From NCBI GenBank assembly GCA_016293915.1, contig JAEDCY010000029.1:1-32573 (forward strand): 32,573 nucleotides of DNA. The letters run 5' to 3'. The stretch is from Treponema sp. (GTDB taxonomy: Bacteria > Spirochaetota > Spirochaetia > Treponematales > Treponemataceae). Positions 30,653 through 32,573 of the stretch are shown here, piece after piece. How positions within the stretch are numbered: the stretch's first letter is position 1; every line of letters starts with the position of its first letter. Below the pieces are notes generated by a model. The model searched no databases, was not told where the DNA came from, and saw nothing but the letters and a program-made list of their open reading frames with translations. The position numbers were made by a program, and so were the translations under genes.

Positions 30653-30685
30653 ATTAGAGAAGAAAAATGACCAGAGGTCTAAGAT

Positions 30686-31567
30686 ATGAACCCCATGGAT
30701 TTTCAAAAACGGATATCGAAAATAAATGAAATTGATAATGAAATTGATTCTTTTAAGGAAAGTCCCGAAAAATATAAATTCGATTATGTCGATTGTAATA
30801 CGATAGATATTGATTTGGATATTCCAATTTATCGAATTGTCAGTTTTGAAGAACTAAGAAAAATATTTAAGAAATATTCTTTAAGTTTATCAAAACCAAG
30901 TAGCTGGGAAGATCAATCTGAACTGTTTCTGTTTAATAATATAGGTATAACAGAAAATAATGAATCTGTATCATTTAACTATTTAAAAAATCGAATATAT
31001 TGTACTTGTTGGTCTCAAAAAGATGAGAGTGCTGCATTATGGAAAATTTATGCAAGTAAAAAGACTTCGAAATATGTAAAAATAAAGTCGACTCCAAGGA
31101 AAATAATGAAATATTTTTATGATGTAAATACTAGTGCTCATTATTGGACATACTTTTGTGGGAAAGTTCGTTATGTTGAGACTAAAAATATGAATGAAAT
31201 TTTATCTAATAATCTTATTGATTATTTTATGCCAGAATCATTTACGAAGGCAATTTATTCTTTATTTTTCAAGAAAGCAGCATTTGATTATGAAAATGAA
31301 ATCAGATTTGTTTTTATTGCTCAGAGTGATGTCCCAGAAGATAAATTGAGTGTGAATAAATGGGATGTAAGCAAAAAATATTTTTATTTCAAAATTGACA
31401 TCAATGATATTATTGAAGAAATTGTTTTTCATCCTCAGATTTCTAATGAGAATCGAGAATTGATAGAAAATGAAATTCGAAAATATGATTATAAAGGTAA
31501 ATTATATAAGTCGTCTTTGTATGATGAAAGGAAAATGGTTTTACCATTTCATTTATCAAATGATTAA
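30686..31567 (+). CDS. DUF2971-family protein
   Basis: This 293-residue cytoplasmic protein is of the DUF2971 type. Features are IYRIVSFEELRKIFKKYSLS, LSKPSSWEDQSELFL (the conserved 'P..W.D..E' turn), RIYCTCWSQKDESAALWKIY (the hallmark 'CWS...E...W..Y' block, about 109-128) and AAFDYENEIRFVFIAQSD (the 'y..E.E.R' block, about 203-220). Family function is unproven; members often occur in accessory or defence-type neighbourhoods. AGAGGT lies eight bases before the ATG. It is AT-rich and separated by terminators from the lipoprotein operon. Confidence 0.85.
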   Translation: MNPMDFQKRISKINEIDNEIDSFKESPEKYKFDYVDCNTIDIDLDIPIYRIVSFEELRKIFKKYSLSLSKPSSWEDQSELFLFNNIGITENNESVSFNYLKNRIYCTCWSQKDESAALWKIYASKKTSKYVKIKSTPRKIMKYFYDVNTSAHYWTYFCGKVRYVETKNMNEILSNNLIDYFMPESFTKAIYSLFFKKAAFDYENEIRFVFIAQSDVPEDKLSVNKWDVSKKYFYFKIDINDIIEEIVFHPQISNENRELIENEIRKYDYKGKLYKSSLYDERKMVLPFHLSND

Positions 31568-31647
31568 AACATCTTTTAAAATTAGAAACTTAATGCAGTT
31601 TTTCTAAAAGTGCGCTATAATAAATCAAGATTTCGAGGAGGCGTATC

Positions 31648-31890
31648 ATGACAATCGAAGGTTATTTTGATGGAACTGCAGTAAGAACTCTTGAACCAGT
31701 AGATTTAAAACCGAATCAGCGGGTTTTTATCAGCGTTCTGGACAATGATTATTCTGACTCAAAAAAACAGCGTATTCAGGAAAAGCTTGATTCGATAAAT
31801 TCTGTTTATGGCATGCTTTCTCCTGAAGAGTCAAAAGCGGTGGAAGATTCCATTAATGCAGGAATCAAACTTGGAGAAGTTGAGGTATGA
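31648..31890 (+). CDS. Probable antitoxin of a VapBC-like pair
   Basis: This 80-residue protein has an N-terminal beta-rich half (MTIEGYFDGTAVRTLEPVDL, then KPNQRVFISVLDND) like AF2212-type (DUF104) antitoxins. The acidic helical C-terminus (YGMLSPEESKAVEDSINAGI) would wrap the toxin. GAGGAGG lies eight bases before the ATG. It overlaps the PIN-domain toxin gene by four bases (ATGA), the usual antitoxin-toxin order. Confidence 0.8.
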   Translation: MTIEGYFDGTAVRTLEPVDLKPNQRVFISVLDNDYSDSKKQRIQEKLDSINSVYGMLSPEESKAVEDSINAGIKLGEVEV

Positions 31891-32285
31891 CATATTATTT
31901 AGATGCAAATATTGTCAGCTATCTTCTAAAGGGAAATAAAGAAATCTTTTCAAAGCTTAGTGATTTGGCAAGTAATGACCATACAATTTCCATTCCAAAT
32001 ATTGTTTATTATGAAATAAAAAGGGGGCTTCTTGCAAACGGAGCTTCAACAAAATTAAATCGTTTTATAAATTTTGCAAAAGTACTTGGAATTGTTGAAT
32101 TAAAAACTTCAACACTTGATATTGCAGCGCAGATTTATGCTGATTTGAAAAATGATGGAAATATTATTGAAGATGATGATATTTTTATCGGAGCAACTGC
32201 GCTTGAGAATGACGCTATTCTTGTTACTAATAATGAACGTCATTTAGGAAGAATCAAAGACTTGAAATACGAAGTTTGGAATTAA
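31887..32285 (+). CDS. vapC: PIN-domain toxin (VapC-like ribonuclease)
   Basis: This 132-residue PIN-domain protein is a Mg2+-dependent RNase. Acidic residues are D6 (YYLDANIVSYLL), E43 (YYEIKRGLL) and D96-D98 (IIEDDDIFIGATALE). VTNNERHLGRIKDL is the usual C-terminal strand and helix, in which N replaces the fourth acidic residue, as in the VapC group. It is translationally coupled to the antitoxin and is normal length. VapC toxins typically cut tRNA or rRNA; the target here is unknown. Confidence 0.9.
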   Translation: MTYYLDANIVSYLLKGNKEIFSKLSDLASNDHTISIPNIVYYEIKRGLLANGASTKLNRFINFAKVLGIVELKTSTLDIAAQIYADLKNDGNIIEDDDIFIGATALENDAILVTNNERHLGRIKDLKYEVWN

Positions 32286-32294
32286 GAGTTTTAG

Positions 32295-32522
32295 TTATGT
32301 TTGAGAAAAGTTAATCAAAGAATTCCAGTTGGGGGTCAAATTTTTTTTCTCTAATTTTTCAATATATTTTGGTTCAATAAATTTTGCAAATGTAAATAAA
32401 CCATGTACATAATTAATTAGTCCGAACACATTATTAAAAGACCTCTTGTTGGCATGTTGTATAGGATTTTTTATTAGATAATACAAATGACATTCAAGCT
32501 TTGATTTAAAATCTTTAGATTG
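32295..32522 (-). pseudogene. Possible reverse-transcriptase C-terminal fragment
   Basis: On the minus strand an open stretch ends at 32295-32297. It reads DFKSKLECHLYYLIKNPIQH, NKRSFNNVFGLINYVHGLFT, then FAKFIEPKYIEKLEKKN. The FNNVFGLINYVHGL and EPKYIEKLEK blocks recall the tail after the catalytic domain of retron- and group II-type reverse transcriptases. The frame is closed upstream at about 32523 by a stop, and no YADD motif lies in the window. It is a remnant at best. Confidence 0.3.
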
Positions 32523-32573
32523 TTAGTGCCAGTAGAAAATCGCCACTCCGTGACAGGCTGAAATGACCAAAAA

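Noticed and set aside
30671..30728. 19-codon frame overlapping the start of the DUF2971 gene
   Set aside because: It has a purine-rich stretch before an ATG at about 30667, but it overlaps the real gene out of frame and has no supporting feature.

Overview
The window looks like the chromosome of a host- or gut-associated treponeme (Spirochaetes). This is inferred from overall style, not from a marker gene. Pointers are moderate-to-low GC, many relaxed spirochaete-type lipoproteins, a large chemoreceptor, an intracellular GH10 xylanase, a fatty-acid activation and thioesterase set, and many dispersed palindromic repeats. No rRNA or tRNA gene was seen.

Layout. (1) 1-6400: a small frameshifted exported peptide, aspS, a TetR regulator, trmN6 and a dCACHE-type chemoreceptor. 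(2) 6370-13335: an accessory block. An IS1182-type inverted-repeat-like end and transposase N-terminal fragment stand at the left; a transposase C-terminal fragment fused to a repeat element stands at the right. Between them lie a PhoB-like response regulator, an AT-rich restriction-modification module and a PhoR-like kinase. The module holds an EcoRI-type N6-adenine methylase, a C5-cytosine methylase, a possibly LAGLIDADG-like protein, a frameshifted PD-(D/E)XK nuclease and a small unknown. (3) 13400-19400: long-chain acyl-CoA synthetase, arginase with a predicted leaderless promoter, a lipoprotein, acyl-ACP thioesterase and an iron-type alcohol dehydrogenase. (4) 19440-21180: repeats and decaying genes (HAD phosphatase with an in-frame TGA, GNAT fragment, SDR fragment), then a 95-bp-period array of palindromes. 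(5) 21190-26840: mscL, an ORF6N/PLD-like gene carrying three internal palindromes, GH10 xylanase, and a DUF4867 plus L-fucose/L-arabinose isomerase-like pair. (6) 26860-32573: an XRE regulator divergent from a six-gene envelope operon (LpoB/CsgG-like, two coiled-coil paralogues, two LPP20-like proteins, a zinc-ribbon membrane protein), then DUF2971, a VapBC-like toxin-antitoxin pair and a possible reverse-transcriptase tail.

The most notable signal is not a gene. Several families of structured repeats punctuate the window. One is a ~200-bp element with three near-full copies and one partial copy. Its central hairpin shows compensatory base changes between copies, its ends resemble the IS1182-type end nearby, and three of the four copies begin 7-12 nt after a stop codon. 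Another is a 25-bp palindrome, present identically between genes and in frame inside aspS. Others are a 214-bp nested palindrome, a 95-bp-period array, and three helically phased palindromes inside the ORF6N gene.

The accessory block suggests that a phosphate-type two-component pair was separated by a restriction-modification module whose nuclease is now out of frame while both methylases remain intact.
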